Part shown: positions 12,201-22,300 of the stretch, piece by piece
How the letters are laid out: the number at the start of each line of letters is the position of its first letter
How positions within the stretch are numbered: position 1 is the stretch's first letter
The notes under the pieces: generated by a model
The model's database searches: none
Told to the model about the DNA's origin: nothing
Seen by the model: the letters and a program-made list of their open reading frames with translations, nothing else
Source of the DNA: Hippasteria phrygiana
Taxonomy: Eukaryota > Echinodermata > Asteroidea > Valvatida > Goniasteridae
Assembly: GCA_037893225.1 (NCBI GenBank)
Contig: JAZGUH010000400.1
Span: forward strand, 248,001 to 312,000
Length of the DNA stretch: 64,000 nucleotides
Direction of reading: 5' to 3'
Translations under genes and position numbers: made by a program

Positions 12201-14402
12201 GCTGTCATTTTCAAGAAAAGTTTAATTTTTTTATCAATTTCCAGTTTATGGTCAGCCGACCATCACTGGAAAACAGTCTTGCTTCCCGACAATTCCTTTA
12301 TGTCTATACATTGCTCAGTTTTGTCTGAAGTATGGTCAGAGAACCAGACTACAAGAACAGCATTATTTTCTGTTTTCCCCAGCATTCAATTTGCTAGCAC
12401 GCTCAAAATACCCCCAAATCCATTCGTTTATGAACATTACAGCAAAAGGAAATGTTGTATGTACCTTTAAACCTCATTGGGATTCTTGGCTCTGGATGTG
12501 ATTTTGGACCCTCAGTGTTGAAATCACATGCACCTCATCCTTCTTTCCATTTTGAGTAGAAAATCATAGGGCTGTTTATTTTCGAATAATTTAGTATTCG
12601 ATTATTCGAGACTGTGCTTGACTGAAATTTTGATACTCGCCGATCAATTTTTTTCAGGCGTCTGCTGCAACTGCATGCCGGGCCGGTAAAAAGTTGCATG
12701 CAAAGCACGTTGGTGTTTTACATGCGGTGATCGATATTATAGACCACCCGATGGACATTTTTTGCTTTGTATCAAGATCATTACGAGTACGTATAAAGCC
12801 CGGTTCATACTTCATGCGAAGCGAAATTCATGACGTCAACAATTGAAGTTTCATTGTGACGTTCTCCGTTACCTTAAAAAACCTTTAAAATATCTATCCT
12901 CCAAAGACCTTTTTCATCCGCGTGACATGTATAGAAAACCATCACAAAGACCACCTTGGAGCGTGTCCAATAAAAACAAAAATTGTTCTAGTTCCGCTTA
13001 CTCTACGACCCAATTTCTTTTTCGGGAAAAAAACCCCCAAAAAACAACAACATAAATACCTTGAAACCGTGACTACATATGATAAGCACAAAAAAAGTGC
13101 CCAACAAAATTTTTCCCTACAAACCTACCTATTTTCAAATGCCATGTAATCGGAAGCACAACTATTTTTAATTTTTTTTTGCTTGATCAATAAACGGCAC
13201 TAAACTACACAGTCCATGGTGACAAGTGAAAAAAGGGTCTTTCCAGCATTTCATTTTTGACTTTATTTGCAGGTGTCTTGCTGCTAAACGCCGTCCTGAC
13301 CGTTCAGGCTCACCAGCCCAACTCACACAAGGATAAAGGTTGGGAGAAATTCACTGACGCCGTCATCAGCTGGCTCAACAAACACGGCGATGACATCGTC
13401 TTCCTGCTCTGGGGCTCCTATGCACAGAAGAAAGGCAGCATCATCAACACGGTACGTGCAGCGTAGGGGAGCTTCCAGGATTTTTCTAATTTCTTCAGTT
13501 TAATCTTCTCACTCCCCGAGGAAAAAGACAATCATGTTTGTCCAGAAACATTGGTAATCCCTTGTTCTCGAAGCCCCGGTGTTTCTAGGTAAAAGCAACC
13601 CAGATGTTTTTAACCCCTTGAGCCAGGCTTTTATAATGGGGCGTCGGTATGCAACACAACAGGTGAACAGTAGAATAAATACGCAGAAGAATTCGGGTAT
13701 AGACATCAACCAGCCAGGTGTTTTTTTTTTTTTTAACCGTGGCTATAGCCGTCATCCGTATTCAAGGAGTTAATTGTAGCTATGGAGCAGGCCTGGGAAA
13801 CGGATGAGTGATCATAGATTATAATAACTGGTTTGCGGTAGCACCATGTAATCAATCTCTTTTGTGAGTTTGTGTGGTTCTGAAAAGAACCGGAGGGAAC
13901 TCAACGTTTCGGACAGTATGCTCTGCCCGTCGTCAGGAGAATGCGAGTGATCATGCAAGACAGGTGCCTTAGGATATGGGCACTGATATCTATAGATGTA
14001 AACCGAATGGGCTCAGTGCAAGCTGAACAAGCAACTGAAGCCAGTAGCTACCATATTACCACTCCCGTTTTACCACTGATCTCTATCAGGGAATGGGTGA
14101 AAGTAGACCCCAGGGACAAGCATGTCAAACCTACTGTTTTGAGAGGGGTAATATGGCGGCAGGTAGCTTCAACTGAACAGCTTATGCACTATCCAGTTTA
14201 CATTGAGGTCATGATTATACCACACTTCTTTTTGGGTGTTTCTCACACACAGAAGCGCCACCACGTGCTGAAGAGTGTCCATCCCTCGCCCCTCTCCGCT
14301 TACAGAGGTTTCTTTGGCTGTAAGCATTTCTCCAAGACGAACGAGATTCTGAGGCAGGTTGGCAAGACGCCAATAGACTGGGGAGAACTGAATGTGGAAT
14401 AA
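6203..14402 (+). CDS. UNG: Uracil-DNA glycosylase, nuclear (UNG2-type), 8 coding exons
   Basis: Removes uracil from DNA as the first step of base excision repair. Coding exons: 6203-6304, 7804-8058, 9114-9209, 9639-9693, 10864-10906, 11762-11850, 13273-13451, 14253-14402. All junctions are GT-AG and the phases agree, giving 969 nt or 322 residues plus stop. Exon 1 begins [13 protein letters not shown], a PIP box (Q4, I7, F10, F11) as in vertebrate UNG2, so this is the replication-associated nuclear form. Catalytic motif GQDPYHGP lies at 158-165 (Asp160, Tyr162) and HPSPLS at 283-288 (His283). The uracil-specificity Asn is in LLLNAVLTV (Asn219), and WAKQGVLLL and [12 protein letters not shown] are intact. 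Intron 1 (1.5 kb) could hold an alternative mitochondrial first exon, but I did not find one. A polyadenylation signal AATAAA lies at 15247-15252. Confidence 0.96.
7011..7030. repeat. Poly-C tract (20 C)
   Basis: Uninterrupted homopolymer in UNG intron 1. Confidence 0.95.
7365..7535 (+). repeat. tRNA-derived SINE, family 2
   Basis: A degenerate tRNA-like head ends in a B-box-like GGGTTCGACGCC at about 7425-7436. A tail follows with 'ccaaaaaagtaa', 'aaatcaaatcccgatttaattgcag' and 'aagcattttcttt'. The same head-and-tail order recurs at 32575-32780, which supports a dispersed SINE. It lies in UNG intron 1. Confidence 0.65.
7617..7762 (+). repeat. Dispersed repeat shared with 35337-35440
   Basis: Blocks 'ggaaccaga.gaaat.cgtt', 'cagtgc.gtgccggtcaaat', 'agctaaaatgaa.ctgatgcc' and 'caaaataaccactgcc' are shared in the same order with 35337-35440. 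Family unknown. It ends about 40 bp before UNG exon 2. Confidence 0.7.
8286..8480 (+). repeat. Dispersed repeat shared with 63500-63665
   Basis: The order 'gagatttgtc.ggatttttcc', 'tgt.cctaaaggtg..ttta', 'aaaa.ggatata.acc.ata' and 'ggggtgccttta' is shared with 63500-63665. A related, inverted set of phrases is tandemly repeated at 25250-25512. It lies in UNG intron 2. Confidence 0.65.
8495..8930 (+). repeat. Dispersed repeat shared with 48020-48290
   Basis: Both copies begin 'aactatctaaat.tgtggcacaac' and share 'tttatgtcag.agaatctgtaaaa' and 'ggcagaaattaacatg'. They end with 'tgccaagtgtt.ataca' and 'acagatgg.tggttatttt'. The terminal 'tggcacaac' and 'gttgtgcca' are complementary, which suggests short inverted termini. 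Confidence 0.7.
10128..10146. repeat. Poly-C tract (19 C)
   Basis: Uninterrupted homopolymer in UNG intron 4, just upstream of the SINE. Confidence 0.95.
10286..10640 (-). repeat. tRNA-derived SINE, family 1, with 18-G tract
   Basis: Read on the minus strand from 10428 to 10357 there is a tRNA-like head: GGGCAAGATAGCTCAGTTGG (A-box) and GGTTCGAATCCC (B-box). The anticodon arm is degenerate, so I do not call a functional tRNA. Flanking sequence ('caaaccacaagggaaactga', 'cccaaattgtcagtgtc', 'gctagtcagaagtcat', 'gatacaacctcggaagtgac') is shared with the copies at 20419, 24575 and 43650. A run of 18 G sits at 10473-10490, where other copies read 'gggtgggcgc'. Located in UNG intron 4. Confidence 0.85.
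11290..11475 (-). repeat. tRNA-derived SINE, family 3
   Basis: On the minus strand a B-box GGGTTCGAATCCCACC (11403-11388) follows a tRNA-like body that starts with 'agctcagagtcaggttggcc'. The anticodon region is not tRNA-like enough to call a functional tRNA. No second full copy was noticed in this window. Located in UNG intron 5. Confidence 0.55.
12118..12225 (+). repeat. MITE A, partial copy
   Basis: Shares 'ttattatgaaataccttact', 'tagcagtctcaagcatcctg', 'gaaatcatggcacctggtg' and 'gctgtc.ttttcaagaaaag' with the full MITE A copies. Termini and internal palindrome are absent. Located in UNG intron 6. Confidence 0.75.
12567..12760 (+). repeat. hAT-like MITE, partial copy
   Basis: Begins TAGGGCTGTT and continues with 'ttttcgaataatttagtatt', 'tactcgcc' and 'gatcgatattat', in the same order as the complete element at 26268-26763. 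The right end with the minisatellite is missing. Located in UNG intron 6. Confidence 0.75.
13610..13773 (+). repeat. MITE B copy (TTAA-flanked)
   Basis: Bounded by TTAACCCC on the left and a degenerate 'ggagttaa' on the right. The internal 'tatagacatcaaccagccag' and 'gccgtcatccgtattcaagg' blocks match the other MITE B copies. Located in UNG intron 7. Confidence 0.75.
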
Positions 14403-15250
14403 GTACCACTCGTCAACTGGATCAAAAAATTTCAACAAAATCACAGCCAGTTAATTTTGTTTTCCTAAAGTGGCTGCTGATCGAACGAGCCCATGATTGT
14501 TTTGTAACTTAAAGCGAAAGATTTCTGTATTCAAAAGTAGCACGGATTATTTGGTATTCTACATTGGCAATGTGATTTTTCACTGTGCAAACTTGTCGAA
14601 GATGGACGAATATTTAACTGCGTTCCGTCCAAACAATTATTTCAATTAAAGCAGCCAGCTGCTGAGTAAATACGAAATTATTCTCCCATCGATTACATCA
14701 CTGGAAAGAAATGCCGGCTTGTCATACAACTGATTATGTATTTGTGAGATTTTTGCAGTAGCACTGTCCAGGGTAAGTAAAAAAAGGTATACCGAAGTTG
14801 AACCCCAGATATATCTACTTTTGCTAGGTGTCGTCTACCTATGCAACATTCTTTGGACTTCATAGCTCCATGGCTCTACAGTCCTGAACCAATCAAAATA
14901 CAACACAACATGGTGTTGGAGTTTGGCAGATTTGGGATGGTTAATCAAACTAATGTCATTAAGTAGCCTCGTATCTTCTCTTTAAAATGACAGGTTACTA
15001 ATTACTTAGCATGAGGTGTTTGTGTAGGGCTGTGTTCACCAACACTGATCACCAGTCATCACTCAATTTAGCACATAATCCGTGATCTGTCATTTTAAAG
15101 AGACCCTGGGCTACATAATAGTACTAATTTGTTGGGATGTACTTTATATTTTTATAGTTTTTGGACATTAATATTCAGGTTTTTTTAATGGGACCACTTT
15201 TGTTATACAAATGTACATGTATTCATATTTGTAAAGCACTCGGTTAAATA
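14403..15250 (+). other. UNG 3' flank / putative 3' UTR
   Basis: No coding exon seen. The first good plus-strand polyadenylation signal is AATAAA at 15247-15252, which would give an 845-nt 3' UTR. The stretch 14820-14960 resembles the interior of the element at 18028-18246, sharing 'cattctttggact' and 'catagctccatg'. Confidence 0.45.
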
Positions 15251-15252
15251 AA
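15247..15252 (+). terminator. Candidate UNG polyadenylation signal
   Basis: AATAAA followed within about 30-50 bases by a T/G-rich stretch (ttgtcatgtatttgtagtttg). Predicted from motif only. Confidence 0.45.
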
Positions 15253-15371
15253 AAAATTCTATTAAAAGTACAATTGTCATGTATTTGTAGTTTGTTGAAT
15301 GAAAATGTGAAGAGCTTACATAGACAATTCAATAGAAGACCAGAATCAATTTCTCGGGTAATGCAATACCA

Positions 15372-15377
15372 TTTATT
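15372..15377 (-). terminator. Candidate MIC60 polyadenylation signal
   Basis: TTTATT on the plus strand, AATAAA on the minus strand, about 1.0 kb beyond the MIC60 stop. If used, it places the ends of the two convergent genes roughly 100 bp apart. Confidence 0.35.
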
Positions 15378-15659
15378 GTAACATCTATGAAAGAATGATC
15401 CATAAATGATTTATGTACTTAAAAGAACTGCAGTTCTGAATTGCATGCTCATCGACACAAACATGTGCCGTAGTTATTTATCATGAAAGTGGGCCATACG
15501 TTTCTACGAAAATGTGCATTTTGTTTTTTTTACAATCGCACGCTTGTTGCACCACAAGGCTTACATTAGAAATTTTCCAATACAAGCATTCTTATTCCTG
15601 TTGACGAAACAGTGCGTAACTTTTACACCACATAAATGATGTGCAGCTGTGCAACATCC

Positions 15660-15930
15660 TTGCGATCCTTGCTCCAAATGCTTGGCACATTTTAACTGAA
15701 TTCTCCAGACCAAAGACACTGTTGCTATATCACATGATTCGGGGGCAAGCTCTTGCATAGTTACGTAAGAGACGCTTAGCACCAATACATTGTTCACAAT
15801 GGGTGAGAATGGCACAAAGACACCAGACCATTCCGGAGCTGGGGGTTGCTAGCATAAGGCTTGCCCCGAATCACGTGATATAGTAACAGTCTCTTTGGTT
15901 TGGAGAATTTTGCAAAGCATTTTGAAGCAC
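15660..15930. repeat. Foldback repeat, arms about 75 bp
   Basis: The left arm (about 15670-15755: 'aattctccagaccaaaga', 'tatatcacatgattcggggg', 'caagc') is complementary to the right arm (about 15845-15925: 'gcttgccccgaatcacgtga', 'tctttggtttggagaatt'). The spacer is about 90 bp. It would form a long hairpin in a MIC60 3' UTR if transcription reaches 15372. Confidence 0.85.
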
Positions 15931-16060
15931 GTTAGTGTACCAGATGTTATTCAACTTTAACTCGCAATGGCTTATTACACAAGGATTCGTGAAGTGGGCT
16001 GCTGGACTATCAAACATATTCCAAACAAATCTAAAAGATTTAGCCAAACTCACTTTGGAA

Positions 16061-16250
16061 ACGTCTCAAAGTTGCAACGGGCACACCGGTCATTCTCCTG
16101 GGCTCGAGTCACTTTTCCCAGGGATTTGATTTAATTGTTTGATAAGCACATAATGCACAATTGCTAATGTTCATATTTCCAAGCAGACCGCTGGAACAGT
16201 CCGATGGAACAATCCAAATAAATGTTCCCGTTGCGACTTTGAGATGCTCC
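16061..16250. repeat. Foldback repeat, arms about 21 bp
   Basis: 'acgtctcaaagttgcaacgg' near 16062 and 'ccgttgcgactttgagatgc' near 16229 are inverted copies with one or two mismatches. Located just downstream of the MIC60 stop codon. Confidence 0.75.
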
Positions 16251-16375
16251 CATGCATGCTGATGACTGACAGACTAATAAGGGGATCAAGAAAATCACTC
16301 AACCGTAAATAGTTGATAAGACTCGGTCCACTGATATAATCAATTTGTTGACGATCAATAATCAGGTGGTCACGC

Positions 16376-19300
16376 TCAAAATTTCAGACCACCGAGCCCA
16401 GACGCTGACGCGTGTGCTGACAGCAGATTGGCAGCTTGGCTGGTTTCCAATAGCAACCTAGCCTCGCGTAGCCAATCAGCAACCACCTTGCGGGGCATGC
16501 CTTGGAGCTGGTTGACGTAGCGCACGGCCTGCTCCAAGTTCCCTTGCTCGAGGTGATAACTGGCAAAGTCTAGTAGCCTGAATGTGTCCAAGGTATCTGG
16601 GTCGATATCCTGGTTCGGTGGAGGGGTAGTCGAGGTCCTCCGGGGTAGGACTAGCAAGGACTGGACGAAGGAGAGTAGGTATTTGAAGAGGCCGCTACCA
16701 GACTCCTCGACCATGGAGACGCGACGGCAGACCCTGCTGACCTGATCCCAGCGCTGGCGGAGTGCCTCGGGAGTAGAAACACCTATTATAAGCGCAGTTT
16801 TGGGGATGGACTTCACGATCGTATCCACGAAGGCATTGTCACTGGCGGCATCTATCACGGCTACAATCTCATTGGCTAATGGTGTTGAGATGGTATCACC
16901 TTTAAGTAAAAAAAAAACTGCTGGTCTATGACTAAAGTCAAATGTGAAATTGCATCATTAACAGGTGGAAATTAGCACAAGTTGAAAATTGAGATTGTAT
17001 TTCCTGAAAGAACAGTTTAATAATAACTGTAGGCCATTAAGGATTTTTGGGGTCACAAAACTGGGTGGTAGCATAAAAAAAAAAAAAAAATCAAGATGGT
17101 GGCATCTGGTTTTTTTAGAAGGAAGGTATTTGATAAATTTTCTTGCTAGTTTTGGTCCTTACCGCAACAGGGGAAATAGTGCGGGATGGTGAATACACCG
17201 TACCCATCACTTTATTATTGTGAAGTGCCCCCAAATTTGCGCTTACAAAAAAAATCCCCGTACACTTTGTGAGGGCGATATGAAATAATAGCTCAATGGA
17301 ATTTTGGATTATCAATAACAGAAAATGAACGTTTTAGAAATCGCTCTAAAACCGGCTTACCCGAGGCAATGGTGCGTTTCAGGTTTTCGCAAGCCAGCCA
17401 CAGCTCCTGCGCTTTCTGCACCTGTTTCTCTATGCCGGCATGACCTGAACGATGACATGTTGAGACAATAACGGCCTTGAGTTAGACAATGTTCAGTTAG
17501 GGGCCATAGATTTTTACGACTGTACAAACCGTACGCTTGGAGGGGGGGGGGGGGGGGGGAAGTAAGCTTTAACAAAAATAATTATAAATGATAATACCTA
17601 CCTCCAAATTTTGGGTATTCCAATTTCACCCGTTTTTTATGAATCCACTGGATACAACTGTTTATTTAATGGGATTGTTGTGCCGTCTTGATTATCCTAC
17701 ATGGTGTCTCAGAAAGTCTATGACAATATTTATGTATTGCTTAAAACGCCTGGAAGACTGAACAGAAATCATTAATTTTTTGTTCTTTTCAGTTTGTACT
17801 CTCGCGTCTGTGTGCGATGAATAGGACCACTACTTGGCTGGACAGCCCTTCCAGTGATAGTTCCAGCATACCAGCATCGATAACAGCTGGCCGCAAGAGG
17901 TTAACTTCTGGATAAATACGGCTCAAGCCATAGAAAAGCTGGCAACCCAATTTAAAATTTGTTACGCAATTTGCTAAAAATACAGCAAAACAGATGAGTA
18001 AACTGGAGACAGAACTCTGATCTATAATAACCCTAACCCCCTAGGCATTTTTACGAGGAAGCTTCCTCAACCTGTCAAAATCCAACACTGTGCAGTATAC
18101 CTATAGCACATTCTTTGGACTTGGACAAATTGGGGCATCATAGCTCCATGTAAAGTAATGGTGCCCAGGCCCTGCTGTACTGAACCCATCAAAACTTGAC
18201 AAAACCTGCTGTTGAAGTTTGCAAGGCCTGGGGTAGTTAGAGTTAAAAAATTACTTTGGGAGAGGTTTTTAAAATAAATGTTAGGGGAAAACCTCTATCA
18301 TTCTGTAAATGGTGAATTAAAAAAAAAAAATTCATTTCTGCACAGGCGCACTCCAATTCTTATTTGATTTATCTCACCTTCCACAGCTGATTGTACCCCT
18401 TCCAGCGTCGCTAGGGCACCGGCTAGTTTCTGATGGTACCTGTCCTGTTCCCGGATGCGGACGTCCTGCTCGTGCTGCTGCAGCTGCTTGTCAAACTCCT
18501 GGGCTTGCTGCCGCAGCACATCAGCCAGGTGGTCGCTGTGGGCCGCTGCCTGCCGGCGGAGCTGGGTGCGCATTTCTTTCTCGCTGTCACCCATGACCTC
18601 ATCGATCTGATGACGAAGAACAAAAGTGTAATATCTTACTCACCTGTATGATTCACAATAGTACAGCGGGTTGTTAGAATCAATTATTGTGAATACCTAT
18701 TTTAATGCGCTTATTTTTTGTTGTGTAATATTGCCTTCGTAATATCGTCAAATAAACCACAAGGGAAACTGACTAGAATTTTTGAATAAATTTTCAAAGT
18801 GAACAAAGAAAACTGGCTTGAGCAGGATTTGAAGCTGCAACCTCCGGAATACCATACTCTACCAACCGCCGCATTATGGGTTTATGACTAGTGCCCCCGG
18901 TATTCCGGAGGTCGCAGGCTCAAGTCCCACTCCTACCTGTTTTCTTTGTTTGCTTCTTTCAAAGATAAAATTTCAATCAAAGTAGTAAATGCGCGAATAA
19001 TGGTAACACAAGAATACACGTACATTCGTTAGTTCATCCGGAACCGTGCGAGCACAAGAAAAAGGTAAACCCCAAATTTATTGTCTGGCAAAACATCAGA
19101 AATAAAAATTATGTAAACACACAAACGAATACAAAGCTTTGCTCCAAAATCAGGAAACAATTTATCAACATTTATTCGCTGAACACAAATCCATCGCCAT
19201 AGTCTGAAATATGGCCAATCTCTACTGTAGGTAAAAATGTGAGTATGTGCAAACCAACGCAGGTGGCTATAATTCCACTTGACAAGAGGCCAGGGGACGA

Positions 19301-22300
19301 TCTGATGGTCCACATCTCACCTTCTTCTCTAGGTCGAGGGCAAACATCCCATCTTTCCGCTCCAGCTCCCGGTTGATGGCGTCGACCGTCTCCTGCTGCA
19401 GGTCCATCTTCTGTTTGTCCAACGCCTGCTGCAGTCGCTGCTGCTCCATGGCCTGCTGCTCGGCCAGCTGTTGCTGCAGCTGCTCGACGCGGCGGTGACC
19501 GTGGGCGATGAGGGAGTTCAGCTCATCCTCCGTTAGCTTCTTGCCTTAGGAGTGGTGGAGAAGGGGATGTTAAGGTGTACACCAGGGTCTGATGCAGGTT
19601 TGGCTCAAGGGGTGGGGTTTAGTTGTGAAAAGTTACCAGCGGCAACCTGTGCGTGACCCCGCTAGGCTGGTCTGGGGGCTCGCACCTCCAAGAAATTTGA
19701 AATCCACTATTTGTTGGCACTTCGACAATAATATTAGGTATTCTTAAATGAAGCATTTTGAACTCACTTTTTCTATTTCACCTCTATAAACTCAGCTTGT
19801 TTTTAAAATTCGTAGAAAATGGCTAAAAAGATGTGCTTTATTTTTGTATTTAAACAATATTTTTTTGGGGGGGGGTTCTGCCACAGTTCATGAACAAATC
19901 ACAAGTTTCTATTGCCATTATAAAGACTTGCATTTAACATGCTATCACAAGTTGAGTTGCAGTGGAAAATTTCAATGTCAAATGAATTACGGCACCGTTG
20001 GGTTTAGCAGTGCTCATACAAACAAATACATGTTGTATTTTGTTGGATTCTGCAAAATGCCAAGGCTGGTGTGTGGGTGGTACACTGCAGAATCCAACAA
20101 AACTTTGTTGTTGGATTTTGTTGGATTTAGCAGGGCTGTATGAAAAACACTGAAGTGGGTTAGGGTTAAAGAGGAGAGCTTGTATAGTATACCTTTCTCT
20201 CCTAGCTTGACCTCTGGCATGAGGCTCTTCAACTCCTTGCTAAATTGCTCTTTCCCTTCTTGGATTAAGTCATGGTACTCCTTCAGAATGTTGGATTCTG
20301 CCTGAGCTTTCACCACCTTAGGGGGTCCAAAACATCAACAACAAAAAATAATTGCCAACATGATTACAAACAATGTGGGATCTCAGTTTTTCCATTATCC
20401 AAAATAACGTACATTTTCAAAGTGAAAAAAAAAACTGGCAGGAGTAAGAATTGGACTGTACCGGTGCTCTACCAACTTAAAGCTAACTTGCTGCATGTTG
20501 GCAGTCTCCGAAATTGTCAGTGTCTTTGTTCGGGAAAGGGGGGGGGGGAAGGGGGGGGGGGGGGGGGGGGGAAGGGGGTGGGGTGCTAGTCAGAAGTCAT
20601 AAACCCATGCTGCTGTATAGCCAGGAATTACGCCCAACGATACAACCTCGGAAGTGACATTGTGGGGATCATACAATGAGGATACAACTTTTTAACTTAA
20701 AATATCGTCAAACAAACCAAAGAACTAGGTAATTTTGAATAGATTTTTCAAGTGAACAAAGGTTTAATCTCACTCCAGCCAGTTTAGTTACAACCCAGAT
20801 AAATGTACATGTACCCGGGTACGTACAGTGGTAAAAGTTTCCCTTTCTTTCCGCACAACAACATGTTTCCAATTCATATTTACCTCAGCGATGGCCGTGT
20901 CGAGGTCATAGGTCATGCTATTCAGGTACTTGGTGGCATCAGTAATGCTGTGGCTGGACCCGAGCCTGGGTTTCGTCTCTCGGCTGTCTGCAATCACAGT
21001 TTGAAGTTTTTCTAGCTCGCTCCTGAAAGGAAAGAAAACAAAAGAAGAATATTCGGACTTCTTTGCCCCTAAAGCCGAGTTTGAACATCCAGAAAAAAGA
21101 ACCTACTGATTTGAGAGTCTTTGGAAGTTGAAGCATCGGAAGATTTTGCAGGATTTTTTGCCTCTGGAGGAAAATGGAGGATCCAGTCATCAGGCCCAAT
21201 CTGGTGCTGGATGATTTCGGAGGATTGAGGTTACCGGGGTGTTTATCCAAAACCCACTGGAGGATTTTTACCATCAAGCAGCGGCCCCCAGTAACAAACA
21301 CTGGAGAATGTTTGCAATCGAAGGATATTGAAAGATTCAGGTTACATGTAGGAGAAATGATGCAGGGAGTTAGGGTTAATTTAACCCTAACTCCTCAGGC
21401 ATTTTTGCTAACAAAATTCCCAAATATTTGGTCGCACATTTGGACTGCATACACAGCAGCTGCACAAGCCCTTACCCGTGGGTTGGATGTGTGGCTAAGG
21501 AGACAGTGCAGTAAGTTATTTCCTGCCACACTTGTGGGGCTATAAGTAGCAAAATGAACAGGACCCACCTAGCTGCTTGTGCGTAGTCATCTGCCACTCC
21601 CAGCGCCTGTATTTTGCCTTCTGCTGCCTCTACTACTCTTGTCCACTGAGCACGCTTATCGGCTGCATCACCCTGTAGAAAATAAAATAAAATCCTTTTT
21701 GAAAATGCTTGTTCCCTACTGACGGCAACAACAGATGTTGTGATAGATGAGAAATTTAAACAAAAAGCTTAACAGCTTCCAATGAGCCCAAAAAAATAAA
21801 AAATAAAAAATAAATACAAATTAGGCCTGCAATAATTCATCAAATTTTGTTTTTACTTTAGACTTTATATTAAAATGCTGAGATACCATATCGTTATGTA
21901 GATGGAATTTGCATTGGGGATGATGTAAATTTAATTAGAAGAGAGATTTTTGTTCTCATCTCCGACGCAAATTCCATCCACACACCAATCACACGGTACC
22001 CACTGCTATATTGGATTCGACTTGACGTACATTTTTTTTTCAAATTATAACCTTGTTATTGTGGAAACCGATCAGAAAAACGTGAGGGTCTACTATTGAG
22101 AAAGAGGGTGAAAGTAGCCCCTGAAAAAAAAAGGTTTGCTACAACACAGACAAGGATACTAAATCAAATACTGTGCCTACCTGGGGGTCGTCCATAGCTT
22201 CCTTGAGTCTATCCCTGTGTTCCTCTGTCAGTAACACAGCTTTCTTCTGCGCTTCGATGGCGTCTTGAGTAAGCTGGGAACTGCTGGCAGTTATGGTATC

